The notes: generated from the letters alone by a model not told the origin. 48,329 nt of DNA from Burkholderiales bacterium (GCA_028871575.1 JAGWMW010000002.1:1-48329), one strand, 5' to 3'; positions 1-9,351 are shown, counted from the stretch's first letter. Made by a program: numbers and translations.

Positions 1-1
1 G

Positions 2-1174
2 GCCGGCGCCGGGCCCGCGCTGCAGGCGGGCGACCTGCAGCTGCGGGGCCTGCAGTGGGGCGCGGGGCGCTGGCGCTCGGCCCCGACCGACCTCGAGCTG
101 GCCGCCGGCCGCACGCTGGTGCTGCTGGGCTCCAACGGCGCCGGCAAGAGCGCGCTGCTGGACACGGTGGCGGGCTTCCTGCCGGCCCATGCCGGCCGCA
201 TCCGCCTGGGCGGCCGCGAGCTCGGCGCGCTGCCGCCCGAGCAGCGCGGCATCGGCTACATGTTCCAGCGCGACGCGCTCTACCCGCACTGGAGTGTCGA
301 GCAGAACCTGCGCTTCGGGCGCGGTGAGCGCGCGCCGCTGGACGGGCTGCTCGACGCGCTGGAGCTGCGCCCGTGGCTGGCCCATCGGCCCGCGCAGCTC
401 AGCGGCGGCCAGCGCCAGCGCGTGGCCCTGGCCCGGGCGCTGGTGGGCGCGCCCGAGCTGCTGCTGCTGGACGAGCCGCTGGCGGCCATCGACCCCGAGG
501 CCCGGCCCGCGCTGCGCCGCACGCTGGCCCGGCTGCTGCGCGATCGCGCGCTGACCACGGTGCTGGTCACCCACGACGCGCTCGACGCCCGGCTGCTGGG
601 CGACGAGGTGGGCGTGCTCGACGCCGGCCGGCTGCTGCAGACCGGGCCGGCGGCGGCCGTCTTCGACCGCCCGGCCGGGCCGCGCTGCGCCCGGCTGCTG
701 GGGGTCGAGAACCTGTGGCCGTTGCAGGTGCTCGGGCTCGCCCCGGCCGGCCGGGAGCTGGCGCTGACGCTGGGCGACCCGGCGGCGCCGGGCGCGCCCG
801 GCTGGACGCTGCCTTGGCGCGGGCCGGCGCCCGAGCGGCCGCTGCACCTGGGCAGCCGCGTGATCCTGGCCCTGCGCGCCGAATGCCTCGTGCCCGGCGC
901 GGCACCGCCCGCGACGCCCGGCGAGGGCGCGCCGGCGTTGGCCGCCCTGCCGGCCATGCTCGAGGCCCTGCATTGCGAAGGCCCGCTCTGGCGCTGGCAC
1001 TGCACGCTGCCCTGGGGCGCCGAGGCCCAGGCCTGCACGCTGGCCGACGCGGCGCGGCGGCTGGACCCGCAGGTGGGCCAGCGCCTGTGGCTGCAGTTCA
1101 GGCTGCAGGACAGCCGCCTGCTGCTTGCGCCTGCCGACGGGCGCGACGAGGCCGGCGCGCCCGGTGGCGGCTAG
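2..1174 (+). CDS. ABC transporter ATP-binding protein (5' end outside window)
   Basis: This is the ATPase subunit of an ABC importer; it powers uptake by ATP hydrolysis on the cytoplasmic side of the membrane. The frame is open from base 2, so the true start lies upstream. Visible motifs, in order, are Walker A (GSNGAGKS), a Q-loop (GYMFQRD), the signature LSGGQRQR, Walker B (LLLLDEP) and the switch His (VTHD). About 150 C-terminal residues resemble the TOBE/Mop-type regulatory domain of CysA/PotA/ModC-like importers, so an anion or small organic solute is likely. The substrate cannot be told, because the permease and binding protein would lie to the left. Its TAG stop shares the palindrome CTAG with the stop of the convergent next gene. 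Confidence 0.9.
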   Translation, partial: AGAGPALQAGDLQLRGLQWGAGRWRSAPTDLELAAGRTLVLLGSNGAGKSALLDTVAGFLPAHAGRIRLGGRELGALPPEQRGIGYMFQRDALYPHWSVEQNLRFGRGERAPLDGLLDALELRPWLAHRPAQLSGGQRQRVALARALVGAPELLLLDEPLAAIDPEARPALRRTLARLLRDRALTTVLVTHDALDARLLGDEVGVLDAGRLLQTGPAAAVFDRPAGPRCARLLGVENLWPLQVLGLAPAGRELALTLGDPAAPGAPGWTLPWRGPAPERPLHLGSRVILALRAECLVPGAAPPATPGEGAPALAALPAMLEALHCEGPLWRWHCTLPWGAEAQACTLADAARRLDPQVGQRLWLQFRLQDSRLLLAPADGRDEAGAPGGG

Positions 1175-2175
1175 ACGCCCAGCGCCCGGCGCAGCGCGCG
1201 CCCGCCGATCGGCACCGGCCGGGGCACGCTGAGCAGCGCCATCAGCCGCTCGTTCAGCGGCGCAGCGCGCCCGTGCTCGCGGGCCAGCCGCACGACGGCG
1301 CCGCTCAGGGCATCGATCTCGGTCGGCCGGCCCAGGGCCAGGTCGTCGGCCATGCTGCTGCGTGCGCGCGGGTCGATGCGCAGCATGCGCGCCGCCAGGC
1401 GGCGGAAGGCCCAGTTCGGCAGCCGCAGCAGGCCCGGCAGGCGGCGTGGCGGCAGGCTCAGCACCTGGGCCGGCACGATGCCCGCGGCGTCCAGCACCGC
1501 GAGCGCCTCGCGCTGCAGGGCAGCCCAGACCAGGCGGCAGTCGCGGTCGAGCAGCTGCTCGCGCAGCGGCAGCCCCGACAGCGCATTGACCGGGTTGTTG
1601 AGGTTGATGACGAGCTTGCCCCATTGCACCGGCCGCAGGTCGGCGTGCAGCGCCAGTGGCAGGCCGGCGGCTTCGAACAGGGGCAGCCACGGCCGCAGCA
1701 GCGGGTCGTCCTGCGCTGCCAGCCGGCCGCCGGTGCCGCGGTGGAAGCGGCCCGGGCCGAGCTCGGCGATGTTGTACGGCACCATGCCCGGCAGGCAGCG
1801 CAGCGCCGGCGCCTGCGCCGCGGCGACGGCCGCGTTGTCGACCCCGTTCTGCAGCGACAGCACCGGGGTGCCCGCCGGCAGCACCGAGGCCAGCTCGCGG
1901 GCTGCCGCCCCTGTGGCGCCGCTTTTCACGCACAGCAGCACCAGGGCCGCGGGCGGCGCGGGCGCGTCCAGCAGCTTCAGGTTCGAGGCCGGCAGCTCGA
2001 CCCGGCCGCCGGCCAGGTCGGTGAGCACCAGGCCTTGCGCGCGCAGCCCGTCCAGCACGCGGGCGCGGCCGACGTAGCGGACCTCGGCGCCGGCCGCCTG
2101 CAGCCGCCCGCCGATGTAGCACCCCACCGATCCGGCGCCCATCACGAGCACCGGCCCCGGCCCCGGCGCCGTCAT
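1171..2175 (-). CDS. panE: 2-dehydropantoate 2-reductase (ketopantoate reductase family)
   Basis: A 334-residue NADPH-dependent reductase of the ApbA/PanE family, which reduces ketopantoate to pantoate for coenzyme A synthesis. The N-terminus carries the Rossmann motif GAGSVGCYIGG. It is followed by LCVKSG and LSLQNGVDN, and further on by KLVINLNNPVNAL, the KxxxN(x)nnP stretch with the family's catalytic Lys and binding Asn residues. Its ATG overlaps the TGA of the DUF962 gene upstream (ATGA, 2172-2175), so the two are probably co-translated. Many Burkholderiales carry several ketoreductases of this family with unknown substrates, so a true role in pantothenate synthesis is likely but not proven. 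Confidence 0.85.
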   Translation of the reverse strand: MTAPGPGPVLVMGAGSVGCYIGGRLQAAGAEVRYVGRARVLDGLRAQGLVLTDLAGGRVELPASNLKLLDAPAPPAALVLLCVKSGATGAAARELASVLPAGTPVLSLQNGVDNAAVAAAQAPALRCLPGMVPYNIAELGPGRFHRGTGGRLAAQDDPLLRPWLPLFEAAGLPLALHADLRPVQWGKLVINLNNPVNALSGLPLREQLLDRDCRLVWAALQREALAVLDAAGIVPAQVLSLPPRRLPGLLRLPNWAFRRLAARMLRIDPRARSSMADDLALGRPTEIDALSGAVVRLAREHGRAAPLNERLMALLSVPRPVPIGGRALRRALGV

Positions 2176-2717
2176 CGGGTGGCGGGATGAGCGAGGTCGC
2201 GGATCAGGGTCGGGCCCACGCGCTGCTCGACCTCGCGCATCAGCGGGCGGAACAGACCCAGCGGCGCCAGCCCTTCGAGCACCAGGAACAGCGGCGCGAC
2301 GAGCAGGCCCACCAGATCGTCGGCGAAGGCCGGCTTGCGGCCCTCGTAGTAGTGGCCGATGAACTGGATGATCCAGCCGGCGACGAAGAAGCCCAGGCCC
2401 CAGGCGAGCCAGGCCGAGGCCGAGCCCTGGCCCACCCGGTGCGCCAGCGCGATGAGCACGCCCACGGCCAGACTGGTGGCCAGCCCCAGCGCCGCGGCGC
2501 CGCGCGTCAGGTACCACAGCGAGACGAGGCCGAACGCGACCCAGGCGGGCGTGATCGACAGCCCGGCCACCGGCCACCGCACGCCGGCCAGCAGCACCCC
2601 GACCGCGAACACGATCAGCGGCACGCCGACGAAATGGGTGGCGATGTTGCGCCGGTCGCGGTGGTAGGCGGCGTACTGCGCCAGCAGCGCGAGGGCAGGG
2701 CGGAAGGGCGTGGCCAT
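2172..2717 (-). CDS. DUF962 / Mpo1-like membrane protein
   Basis: A 181-residue integral membrane protein. The sequence shows YHRDRRNIATHFVG near residue 18 and QFIGHYYEGRKPA near residue 118. These His-containing motifs are typical of the DUF962 (YGL010w/Mpo1) family, whose yeast member is an iron-dependent dioxygenase acting on 2-hydroxy fatty acids. About four hydrophobic segments lie between and around them. The start at 2717 is chosen because AGGAG lies just upstream; an open frame continues further upstream but has no ribosome site. It is the first gene of a two-gene unit with panE and diverges from tcuA across 49 bp. The bacterial function is unknown. Confidence 0.85.
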   Translation of the reverse strand: MATPFRPALALLAQYAAYHRDRRNIATHFVGVPLIVFAVGVLLAGVRWPVAGLSITPAWVAFGLVSLWYLTRGAAALGLATSLAVGVLIALAHRVGQGSASAWLAWGLGFFVAGWIIQFIGHYYEGRKPAFADDLVGLLVAPLFLVLEGLAPLGLFRPLMREVEQRVGPTLIRDLAHPATR

Positions 2718-2766
2718 GGGCAATCTCCTGGGTCGGGTCATCGTAGCAGCGGGCGAGAATCGGCGG

Positions 2767-4176
2767 ATGGTGGATGTCCTGGTCATCGGCGGCGGCAACG
2801 CCGCCCTGTGCGCCGCGCTGACGGCGCGCGAGGCCGGGGCCACGGTGCAGCTGCTGGAGGCCGCGCCGCGGGCCTGGCGCGGCGGCAACTCGATGCACAC
2901 GCGCAACCTGCGCTGCATGCACGACGCGCCGCAGGACGTGCTGGCCGAGGCCTACCCCGAAGAGGAGTTCTGGCAGGACCTGCGCAAGGTGACCGGCGGC
3001 CGCACCGACGAGGCGCTGGCGCGGCTCGTGATCCGCGCCTCGGCCACCTGCCGGCCGTGGATGCGGCGCCATGGCGTGCACTTCCAGCCGCCGCTGTCGG
3101 GCACGCTGCAGCTGGCTCGCACCAATGCCTTCTTCCTCGGCGGCGGCAAGGCCCTGGTCAATGCCTATTACCGCAGCGCCGGGGCGCTGGGCGTCGACGT
3201 GCAGTACGAGACCCCGGTCGACCGCCTCGAGACCGAGGGCGGCCGCTTCATCGCCGCCGGCAGCGGCGCGCGCCGCTTCGAGGCCCGCGCCTGCGTCGTC
3301 GCCAGCGGCGGCTTCGAGTCCAACCGCGACTGGCTGCGCCAGGCCTGGGGCCAGGCCGACGGCGAATGGGTGGCCGACCGGTTCCTCATCCGCGGCACGC
3401 GCTACAACCAGGGCGTGCTGTTGCGCCAGCTGATCGAGGCCGGCGCCGACGCCGTGGGCGACGCCACCCAGGCGCACATGGTGGCCGTCGACGCGCGCGC
3501 CCCGCTTTACGACGGCGGCATCTGCACCCGCATCGACTGCGTCTCGCTGGGCATCGTCGTCAACGTCCACGCCCGGCGCTTTGCCGACGAAGGCGAGGAC
3601 TTCTGGCCCAAGCGCTACGCCCTGTGGGGCCGGCTGGTGGCGCAGCAGCCGCGGCAAGCCGCCTACTCGATCATCGACGCCAAGGCGGCCGGGCGCTTCA
3701 TGCCCCCGGTGTTCCCGGGTGCCGAGGCCGACACCCTGCCGGCGCTGGCGCGCCAGCTCGGCCTGGACGAATCGGCGCTGGTGCAGACCGTGGCGGCCTA
3801 CAACGCCGCCTGCCGCGGCGGCCGCTTCGACCACGCGGTGCTGGACGACTGCGCCACGGCCGACCTGCAGCCGCCGAAGTCGCATTGGGCGCGGCCGCTG
3901 GACACGCCGCCGTACCGGGGCTATGCGCTCGCGCCCGGCGTCACTTTCACCTACCTCGGGCTGAAGGTGGACGCGCGCGCGTCCGTGCACTTCGCGGGCC
4001 GGCCCAGCCCCAACCTTTTCGCCGCCGGCGAGATCATGGCCGGCAACGTGCTGGGCCAGGGCTACACGGCCGGCGTGGGCATGTCCATCGGCACCGCCTT
4101 CGGCCGCATCGCCGGGGCGATGGCGGCGCGGGCCGCGACGCAGCCGGTGCGCGAGGTGGCCGATGCGCGCGCTTGA
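2767..4176 (+). CDS. tcuA: FAD-dependent tricarballylate dehydrogenase
   Basis: A 469-residue flavoprotein matching TcuA, which oxidises tricarballylate to cis-aconitate so that it can enter the citric acid cycle. The N-terminus has the dinucleotide fold [19 protein letters not shown]. The C-terminus has the fumarate-reductase/succinate-dehydrogenase flavin signature [19 protein letters not shown]. The ATG at 2767 starts directly on the Rossmann strand. An earlier in-frame ATG at 2710 would add about 19 unrelated residues and overlap the divergent gene. It overlaps tcuB by 14 bp, which implies coupled synthesis of dehydrogenase and electron acceptor. A weak -10-like GAGAAT lies just before the start. 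Confidence 0.9.
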   Translation: MVDVLVIGGGNAALCAALTAREAGATVQLLEAAPRAWRGGNSMHTRNLRCMHDAPQDVLAEAYPEEEFWQDLRKVTGGRTDEALARLVIRASATCRPWMRRHGVHFQPPLSGTLQLARTNAFFLGGGKALVNAYYRSAGALGVDVQYETPVDRLETEGGRFIAAGSGARRFEARACVVASGGFESNRDWLRQAWGQADGEWVADRFLIRGTRYNQGVLLRQLIEAGADAVGDATQAHMVAVDARAPLYDGGICTRIDCVSLGIVVNVHARRFADEGEDFWPKRYALWGRLVAQQPRQAAYSIIDAKAAGRFMPPVFPGAEADTLPALARQLGLDESALVQTVAAYNAACRGGRFDHAVLDDCATADLQPPKSHWARPLDTPPYRGYALAPGVTFTYLGLKVDARASVHFAGRPSPNLFAAGEIMAGNVLGQGYTAGVGMSIGTAFGRIAGAMAARAATQPVREVADARA

Positions 4177-5365
4177 CGCGCTGGTGCGCGAGGCCGCCGC
4201 GCTGGGCGGCGGTGCGAGTTCGGGCGCGAGTTCGGTCGCAAGTTCGGGCGCCGGTCCCGGCCTCGGCGCCGAGGCCGAGGCCGAGGCCGACCGCCAGCTG
4301 CAGATCTGCAACGCCTGCCGCTACTGCGAGGGCTACTGCGCCGTGTTCCCGGCGATGACGCGGCGCCTGGCGTTCCCGGCGGCCGACGTGCATTACCTGG
4401 CCAACCTCTGCCACAACTGCGGCGCCTGCCTGCACGCCTGCCCCTACGCCCCGCCGCACGAGTTCGCGCTCAACCTGCCGCGCGCGATGGCCCGGGTGCG
4501 CGTGCGCACCTACGCCACCTATGCGTGGCCGCCGGCGCTGGGAAGGCTGTATGCCCGCAACGGCCTGACGCTGGCGCTGGCGCTGGCCGCGGGGCTGGCG
4601 CTGTTCATCGGCCTGGTGCTGGCCCGGCTCCGTGCGCCCGGCGCGGCCCTGGCCGGCCGGGGCTTCTACGCGCTGCTGCCGCACGGGCTGATGGTGGCGC
4701 TGTTCGCGCCGGTGTTCGCGGTCTCGGTGCTGGCCCTGGCCCTGGGGGTGGCCCGCTTCTGGCGCGGCCAGGCGCCGGGCCCCGTCGGCGCGCCGGCCCT
4801 GGCCGAGGCGGTGCACGATGCGCTGCGCCTGAGGTACCTCGGCGGCGGCCACGGCCAGGGCTGCAACGAGGCCGACGACCGCTACACGCTGGCGCGGCGG
4901 CGCCTGCACCATCTCACCTTCTACGGCTTCGGGCTGTGCTTCGCGGCCACGGTCGTGGCCACGCTGTACCACTACGCCTTCGGCTGGACCGCGCCCTATC
5001 CGCGCAGCAGCCTGCCGGTGCTGCTGGGCACGCTGGGCGGCCTGGGCCTGGTCGCCGGGCCGGCCGGCCTGCTGTGGCTGAACCTGCGGCGCGACCCGAT
5101 GCAGGGCGACCCGGCGCAGCGCCCGATGGACCGCGGCTTCATCGCGCTGCTGCTGCTCGCCGGCGCCAGCGGCCTGGGCCTGCTGGCGGGGCGCGACGGC
5201 TGGGCGATGCCGGGCTGGCTGGCGCTGCACCTGGGCGCGGTGATGGCGCTGTTCCTGACCCTGCCCTACGGCAAGTTCGCGCACGGCGCGTACCGCGTCG
5301 CCGCGCTGCTGAAGTGGGCGGTGGAGCGGCGACGGCCCAGCGGGCTGCGCCTGGGCCCGGAGTAG
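4163..5365 (+). CDS. tcuB: TcuB: Fe-S/heme electron-transfer protein for tricarballylate oxidation
   Basis: A 400-residue membrane protein that re-oxidises TcuA and passes electrons to the respiratory chain. The cysteine pattern is [11 protein letters not shown] at residues 49-59 and [11 protein letters not shown] at 83-93, consistent with two iron-sulfur clusters. Several transmembrane helices follow, with histidines that could bind heme (for example [12 protein letters not shown] and LYHYAFG). Unusually, residues 16-43 are low-complexity Ala/Ser/Gly followed by Glu-Ala repeats, encoded by tandem 12-bp and 6-bp DNA repeats. It directly follows tcuA and precedes a TRAP transporter. Confidence 0.9.
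   Translation: MRALDALVREAAALGGGASSGASSVASSGAGPGLGAEAEAEADRQLQICNACRYCEGYCAVFPAMTRRLAFPAADVHYLANLCHNCGACLHACPYAPPHEFALNLPRAMARVRVRTYATYAWPPALGRLYARNGLTLALALAAGLALFIGLVLARLRAPGAALAGRGFYALLPHGLMVALFAPVFAVSVLALALGVARFWRGQAPGPVGAPALAEAVHDALRLRYLGGGHGQGCNEADDRYTLARRRLHHLTFYGFGLCFAATVVATLYHYAFGWTAPYPRSSLPVLLGTLGGLGLVAGPAGLLWLNLRRDPMQGDPAQRPMDRGFIALLLLAGASGLGLLAGRDGWAMPGWLALHLGAVMALFLTLPYGKFAHGAYRVAALLKWAVERRRPSGLRLGPE
4214..4249 (+). repeat. Three tandem 12-bp repeats inside tcuB
   Basis: The units GCGAGTTCGGGC, GCGAGTTCGGTC and GCAAGTTCGGGC follow one another and encode an Ala-Ser-Ser-Gly/Val-like tract before the iron-sulfur domain. A short GAGGCC repeat encoding Glu-Ala follows at about 4270-4288. 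The repeats keep the reading frame and probably arose by slippage. Confidence 0.85.
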
Positions 5366-5465
5366 CGACGCCACCCCGCCCGGCCCCGGCACCGGGTCTT
5401 CATTACGCGCGATTACCCCGAGGCGGCCGCCCGGTCGGGCTGCGCACAATCCGCGCTGCTCCGGC

Positions 5466-5484
5466 GGCGCACGCCTCGTGCGCC
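5466..5484. promoter_or_regulatory. 19-bp inverted repeat upstream of dctP
   Basis: The arms GGCGCACG and CGTGCGCC are perfectly complementary around a 3-nt centre (CCT). The site lies in the 153-bp gap between tcuB and dctP, about 35 bases before the dctP ATG. It could be an operator for the tricarboxylate regulator, or an intercistronic hairpin giving the binding protein its own expression level. A -10-like CACAAT lies just upstream at 5445-5450. Confidence 0.45.
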
Positions 5485-5518
5485 CGCCTCAACCGTCCCG
5501 CCTGCAGGAGACCCGCAC

Positions 5519-6529
5519 ATGAAACGTCGCACCGCCATCGGCACCCTGGGCGCGATGGGCGCCCTGGCCCTGACGGGGCCGCAGCGCGCCCTGGCGCAGC
5601 AGCCCATCCTCATCAAGTTCAGCCATGTCGTCACCAACGACACGCCCAAGGGCAAGGGCGCGCTGAAGTTCAAGGAGCTGGCCGAGAAGTACACCGGCGG
5701 CAAGGTCAAGGTCGAGGTCTACCCCAACTCCACGCTGTACAAGGACAAGGAGGAGATGGACGCGCTGAACAGCGGCGCGGTGCAGATCCTGGCGCCCTCG
5801 ACGGCCAAGTTCCGCCCCATCGGCGTGCCCGAGTTCGAGGCGCTCGACCTGCCCTACATCTTCGAGGGCGACGCCGGCTACGACAAGGTCGTCAACGGCC
5901 CGATCGGCAAGGGCCTGCTGAAGAAGCTCGAGGCCAAGGGCATCACCGGCCTGGCGTTCTGGGACAACGGCTTCCACATGGTCTCGGCCAACACGCCGCT
6001 GCTGATGCCGGCCGACTTCCAGGGCCTGAAGATCCGCATCTCGGGCTCGAAGATCGCCGACCTGTACTTCCGCGCCCTGGGCGCGCTGCCGCAGATCCTG
6101 GCCTTCTCCGAGGTCTACCAGGCGCTGCAGACGGGCGTGGTCGACGGCTGCGAGAACACGCCGTCCAATTACTACACGCAGAAGTTCTACGAGGTGCAAA
6201 AGCACATCACGGTGTCCGACCACGCGCACCTGCAGTACGCGGTGATCACCAACACCAAGTTCTGGATGGGCCTGCCGCCCGATATTCGGGCCCAGCTCGA
6301 CAAGGCCATGGACGAGGCGAGCGAGTACACCAACTCGATCGCCAAGCAGGAAAACGCCGATTCGCTGGCCAAGATCAAGGCCTCGGGCAAGACCACCCTG
6401 CACGCGCTGACGCCGGCCCAGGTGACGGCCTGGAAGGCCGCCTTCAAGCCGGTCTACAAGGAGGCCGAGAGCCGCGTGGGCAAGACCATCGTCGACGAGC
6501 TGCTGAAGTCGGCCGGCATCACGATCTAG
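5519..6529 (+). CDS. dctP: TRAP transporter substrate-binding protein, DctP type
   Basis: A 336-residue periplasmic solute-binding protein that captures a carboxylate and hands it to the TRAP permease. The N-terminus is a signal peptide (MKRR, a hydrophobic run, then ALA just before QQP). The mature protein has DctP family landmarks: FSHVVTNDTPKGKGA, QILAFSEVYQALQTGVVDG and the KFYEVQKHITVSDH stretch. AGGAG at 5506-5510 sets the start. It sits between tcuAB and the fused permease, so tricarballylate, citrate or cis-aconitate is the likely ligand. That ligand is inferred from context, not from the binding site. Confidence 0.92.
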   Translation: MKRRTAIGTLGAMGALALTGPQRALAQQPILIKFSHVVTNDTPKGKGALKFKELAEKYTGGKVKVEVYPNSTLYKDKEEMDALNSGAVQILAPSTAKFRPIGVPEFEALDLPYIFEGDAGYDKVVNGPIGKGLLKKLEAKGITGLAFWDNGFHMVSANTPLLMPADFQGLKIRISGSKIADLYFRALGALPQILAFSEVYQALQTGVVDGCENTPSNYYTQKFYEVQKHITVSDHAHLQYAVITNTKFWMGLPPDIRAQLDKAMDEASEYTNSIAKQENADSLAKIKASGKTTLHALTPAQVTAWKAAFKPVYKEAESRVGKTIVDELLKSAGITI

Positions 6530-6590
6530 CCCCGCGCTGCCAATGAAAGCGGCGCCAGCGCAGCGCCGCGCCCCCCGGGAGGGAGACCCC

Positions 6591-8669
6591 TTGCTGACCA
6601 AGCTGAACTCGCTGCTGAACCACCTCGAAGAGTGGGTCATCGCGACGCTGATCGCGCTGGCGACCACGCTCGTGTTCGTGGCCGTGCTGCACCGCTACGG
6701 CACCGCGAACTCGATCGACTTCGCCAAGTGGCTCGAGGCGCACGGCATGGCCTTCGCCTCGCCGCCGTTCCGCGCGATCTTCGGCTTCCTGGCAGGGCTG
6801 GACCTGTCCTGGGCGCAGGAGCTGTGCATCTACCTGTTCATCTGGATGGCCAAGTTCGGCGCCGCCTACGGCGTGCGCACCGGCATCCACGTCGGGGTCG
6901 ACGTGCTGGTGATGCGGCTGCCGCCGGCGCGGGCGCGCAAGGTGATCCTGTTCGGGCTGCTCTGCGGCGCGCTGTTCACGGCCGTCATCGCCAACTTCGG
7001 CGCCCACTTCACCTGGAGCGTGTTCCAGTCGGGCACGCGCTCGAGCGACCTCGAGGTGCGGATGTGGATCGTCTACCTGGCGATCCCGCTCGGCTCCTCG
7101 CTGATGTGCTTTCGCTTCCTGCAGGTGGCCTGGCATTACCTGAAGACCGGCACGCTGCCCCACCACGACGTGGCCCATGTCGACGGGGTCGAGGCCGGGT
7201 CGGCCGGCCCTGCCGCGGCAGCCTCGGCCGCGTCGGCGGCCCCGGCCCCGGCCCCGGCCCCCGCACCGAAGCGCACCCCCGCGCCCGGCAGCGGCCGGCC
7301 GCTGAGCTTCGCGCTGATCCTGCTGCCCTTCCTGCTGCTCGGCCTGGGCCTGATGGCCAAGCATGGGCTCATCGCCTCCGGCGGCGGGGTGCGCGCGGCC
7401 ATCGTGTTCGGCCTGCTCGTCTCGCTGATGCTCACCGGCATGCCGATCTCGATCGCCCTCGGCCTGACCGTGCTCAGCTTCATGGTCACGCTGTCGGACG
7501 TGCCGCTGGACTCGGTGGCGATGAAGCTGTTCACCGGGATCGAGAACTTCGAGATCATGGCGATCCCGTTCTTCATCCTGGCCGGCAACTTCCTCACCCA
7601 CGGCGGCGTGGCGCGGCGGATGATCAACTTCGCCACCTCGCTGGTGGGCCACTGGCACGGCGGCCTGGGCCTGTCCGCGGTGCTGGCCTGCGCGCTGTTT
7701 GCCGCCGTCTCGGGCTCGTCGCCGGCCAGCGTGGTGGCCATCGGCTCGGTGATGATCCCGGCGATGCTGGCGCAGGGCTTCCCGCCGCGCTTCGGCGCCG
7801 GCGTGGTCACCACCGCCGGCGCCCTGGGCATCCTGATCCCGCCCTCGATCGCGATGGTGCTGTATTCGGTGTCCACCAACACCTCGGTCGGCAAGCTCTT
7901 CATCGCCGGCATCGTGCCCGGGATCATGCTGGCCACGATGCTGGGCATCACCACGGCCTACCGCGCCTGGCGCAACGGCTACCCGCGGATGCCGCGCTCC
8001 GACTGGGCCCAGCGCGCCAAGGCGGGCCGCGAGTCGTTCTGGGGGCTGATGCTCATCGTCATCGTCATCGGCGGCATCTACAGCGGCGTGTTCACCCCCA
8101 CCGAGGCGGCGGCGGTGAGCGCGGTCTACGCCTTCGTCATCGCCGTCTTCGTCTACAAGGACCTGAAGCTCAAGGACGTGCCGCGCGTGCTGCTGGCCTC
8201 GGCCAACATGAGCGCGATGCTGCTCTACATCATCACCAACGCGGTGCTGTTCAGCTTCCTGATGACGAGCGAGCAGATCCCGCAGGCGATGGCGGCCTGG
8301 ATGGTGGGGCAGGGCCTGGGACCGATCAGCTTCCTGCTCGTGGTCAACATCATGCTGCTGCTGGCCGGCAACGTGATGGAGCCGTCGTCGATCATCCTGA
8401 TCATGGCGCCCATCCTGTTCCCGGTGGCGATGAAGCTCGGCGTGGACCCGGTGCACTTCGGCATCCTGATCACGGTGAACATGGAAGTCGGCATGTGCCA
8501 CCCGCCGGTGGGCCTGAACCTGTACGTGGCCTCGGGCATCGCCAAGATGGGCATCACCGAGCTGACCCTGGCCGTCTGGCCCTGGCTGGTGACGATGCTG
8601 GTCTTCCTGGTGCTCGTGACCTACATCCCGTCGATCTCGCTCTTCCTGCCGCGCCTGCTGGGGATGTGA
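6591..8669 (+). CDS. dctQM: Fused TRAP transporter permease (DctQ-DctM)
   Basis: A 692-residue permease joining the small DctQ subunit (about residues 1-195, four helices) to the large DctM subunit (about 236-692). Together they drive cation-coupled carboxylate uptake with DctP. The joint is an Ala/Pro-rich linker around residues 197-235, with an APAPAP run. DctM landmarks include MAIPFFILAGNFL, SGSSPASVVAIGSVM and GILIPPSIAMVLYS. I prefer the TTG at 6591, because GGGAGGGAGA lies 4 bases upstream. An in-frame ATG at 6543 has no ribosome site and would add 16 basic residues. Fusion is known in some TRAP systems (for example SiaQM) but is the less common arrangement for DctP-type systems. Confidence 0.88.
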   Translation: MLTKLNSLLNHLEEWVIATLIALATTLVFVAVLHRYGTANSIDFAKWLEAHGMAFASPPFRAIFGFLAGLDLSWAQELCIYLFIWMAKFGAAYGVRTGIHVGVDVLVMRLPPARARKVILFGLLCGALFTAVIANFGAHFTWSVFQSGTRSSDLEVRMWIVYLAIPLGSSLMCFRFLQVAWHYLKTGTLPHHDVAHVDGVEAGSAGPAAAASAASAAPAPAPAPAPKRTPAPGSGRPLSFALILLPFLLLGLGLMAKHGLIASGGGVRAAIVFGLLVSLMLTGMPISIALGLTVLSFMVTLSDVPLDSVAMKLFTGIENFEIMAIPFFILAGNFLTHGGVARRMINFATSLVGHWHGGLGLSAVLACALFAAVSGSSPASVVAIGSVMIPAMLAQGFPPRFGAGVVTTAGALGILIPPSIAMVLYSVSTNTSVGKLFIAGIVPGIMLATMLGITTAYRAWRNGYPRMPRSDWAQRAKAGRESFWGLMLIVIVIGGIYSGVFTPTEAAAVSAVYAFVIAVFVYKDLKLKDVPRVLLASANMSAMLLYIITNAVLFSFLMTSEQIPQAMAAWMVGQGLGPISFLLVVNIMLLLAGNVMEPSSIILIMAPILFPVAMKLGVDPVHFGILITVNMEVGMCHPPVGLNLYVASGIAKMGITELTLAVWPWLVTMLVFLVLVTYIPSISLFLPRLLGM

Positions 8670-8689
8670 GGGCGGCCGCGGCGGCCTCC

Positions 8690-8732
8690 TAGAATCGCGC
8701 TGACACTTCGCGCCGGGGCGCCCGCCCCGGCG
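8690..8732 (+). promoter_or_regulatory. Putative dcd promoter and 22-bp palindrome
   Basis: In the 87-bp gap between the permease and dcd, a -10-like TAGAAT lies at 8690-8695, with no clear -35. It is followed at 8711-8732 by a perfect palindrome with arms CGCCGGGGCG and CGCCCCGGCG separated by CC. No T-tract follows, so it is a poor intrinsic terminator. It could be a hairpin in the dcd leader, an operator, or a stop for upstream transcription. Confidence 0.4.
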
Positions 8733-8756
8733 ACGGTGCAGCGCACGAGGCCCTCG

Positions 8757-9326
8757 ATGACGATCAAGAGCGACCGATGGATACGCCGCATGGCCGAGCA
8801 GCACGGCATGATCGAGCCGTTCGAGCCGGGCCAGGTTCGCGAGAACGCGGCCGGCCAGCGCATCGTCAGCTACGGCACCAGCAGCTACGGCTACGACATC
8901 CGCTGCGCGCCCGAGTTCAAGGTCTTCACCAACATCCACAGCACGGTGGTGGACCCGAAGAACTTCGACGAGAACAGCTTCGTCGACATCCACAAGGACG
9001 TCTGCGTCATCCCGCCCAACAGCTTCGCGCTGGCGCGCACGCTCGAGTACTTCCGCATCCCGCGCAACGTGCTCACCATCTGCCTGGGCAAGAGCACCTA
9101 CGCGCGCTGCGGCATCATCGTCAACGTCACGCCCTTCGAGCCCGAGTGGGAAGGCTTCGTGACGCTAGAGTTCAGCAACACGACCCCGCTGCCGGCCAAG
9201 ATCTACGCTGGCGAAGGCTGCGCGCAGGTGCTGTTCTTCGAGAGCGACGAGGTCTGCGAGACCAGCTACAAGGACCGTGGCGGCAAGTACCAGGGCCAGC
9301 GCGGCGTGACCCTGCCCAAGACCTGA
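8757..9326 (+). CDS. dcd: dCTP deaminase
   Basis: A 189-residue enzyme that deaminates dCTP to dUTP, feeding dTMP synthesis. The length is typical of the family. The sequence shows [12 protein letters not shown] near residue 40, [23 protein letters not shown] near residue 110 (with the catalytic-region Glu) and [13 protein letters not shown]. The start at 8757 ([13 protein letters not shown]) matches the usual N-terminus of Gram-negative Dcd. An upstream in-frame ATG at 8736 would add seven residues. It is followed after 25 bp by a metallopeptidase gene on the same strand. Confidence 0.95.
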   Translation: MTIKSDRWIRRMAEQHGMIEPFEPGQVRENAAGQRIVSYGTSSYGYDIRCAPEFKVFTNIHSTVVDPKNFDENSFVDIHKDVCVIPPNSFALARTLEYFRIPRNVLTICLGKSTYARCGIIVNVTPFEPEWEGFVTLEFSNTTPLPAKIYAGEGCAQVLFFESDEVCETSYKDRGGKYQGQRGVTLPKT

Positions 9327-9351
9327 CGCCGCCCGCGCCGGGAGCACCGCC

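Noticed and set aside
2176-4311. Minus-strand frame extending panE far upstream across tcuA
   Set aside because: panE starts with its Rossmann fold at 2175. The extension is antisense to tcuA and resembles no protein.
7200-7290. Possible frameshift joining two separate TRAP permease genes
   Set aside because: The frame runs uninterrupted through a GCC/CCG-rich linker, and both subunits are complete, so this is a true fusion.
6519-8993. 824-codon minus-strand frame opposite the TRAP permease
   Set aside because: It is His/Asp/Arg/Gln-rich shadow coding; the plus-strand permease has clear transmembrane and family motifs.
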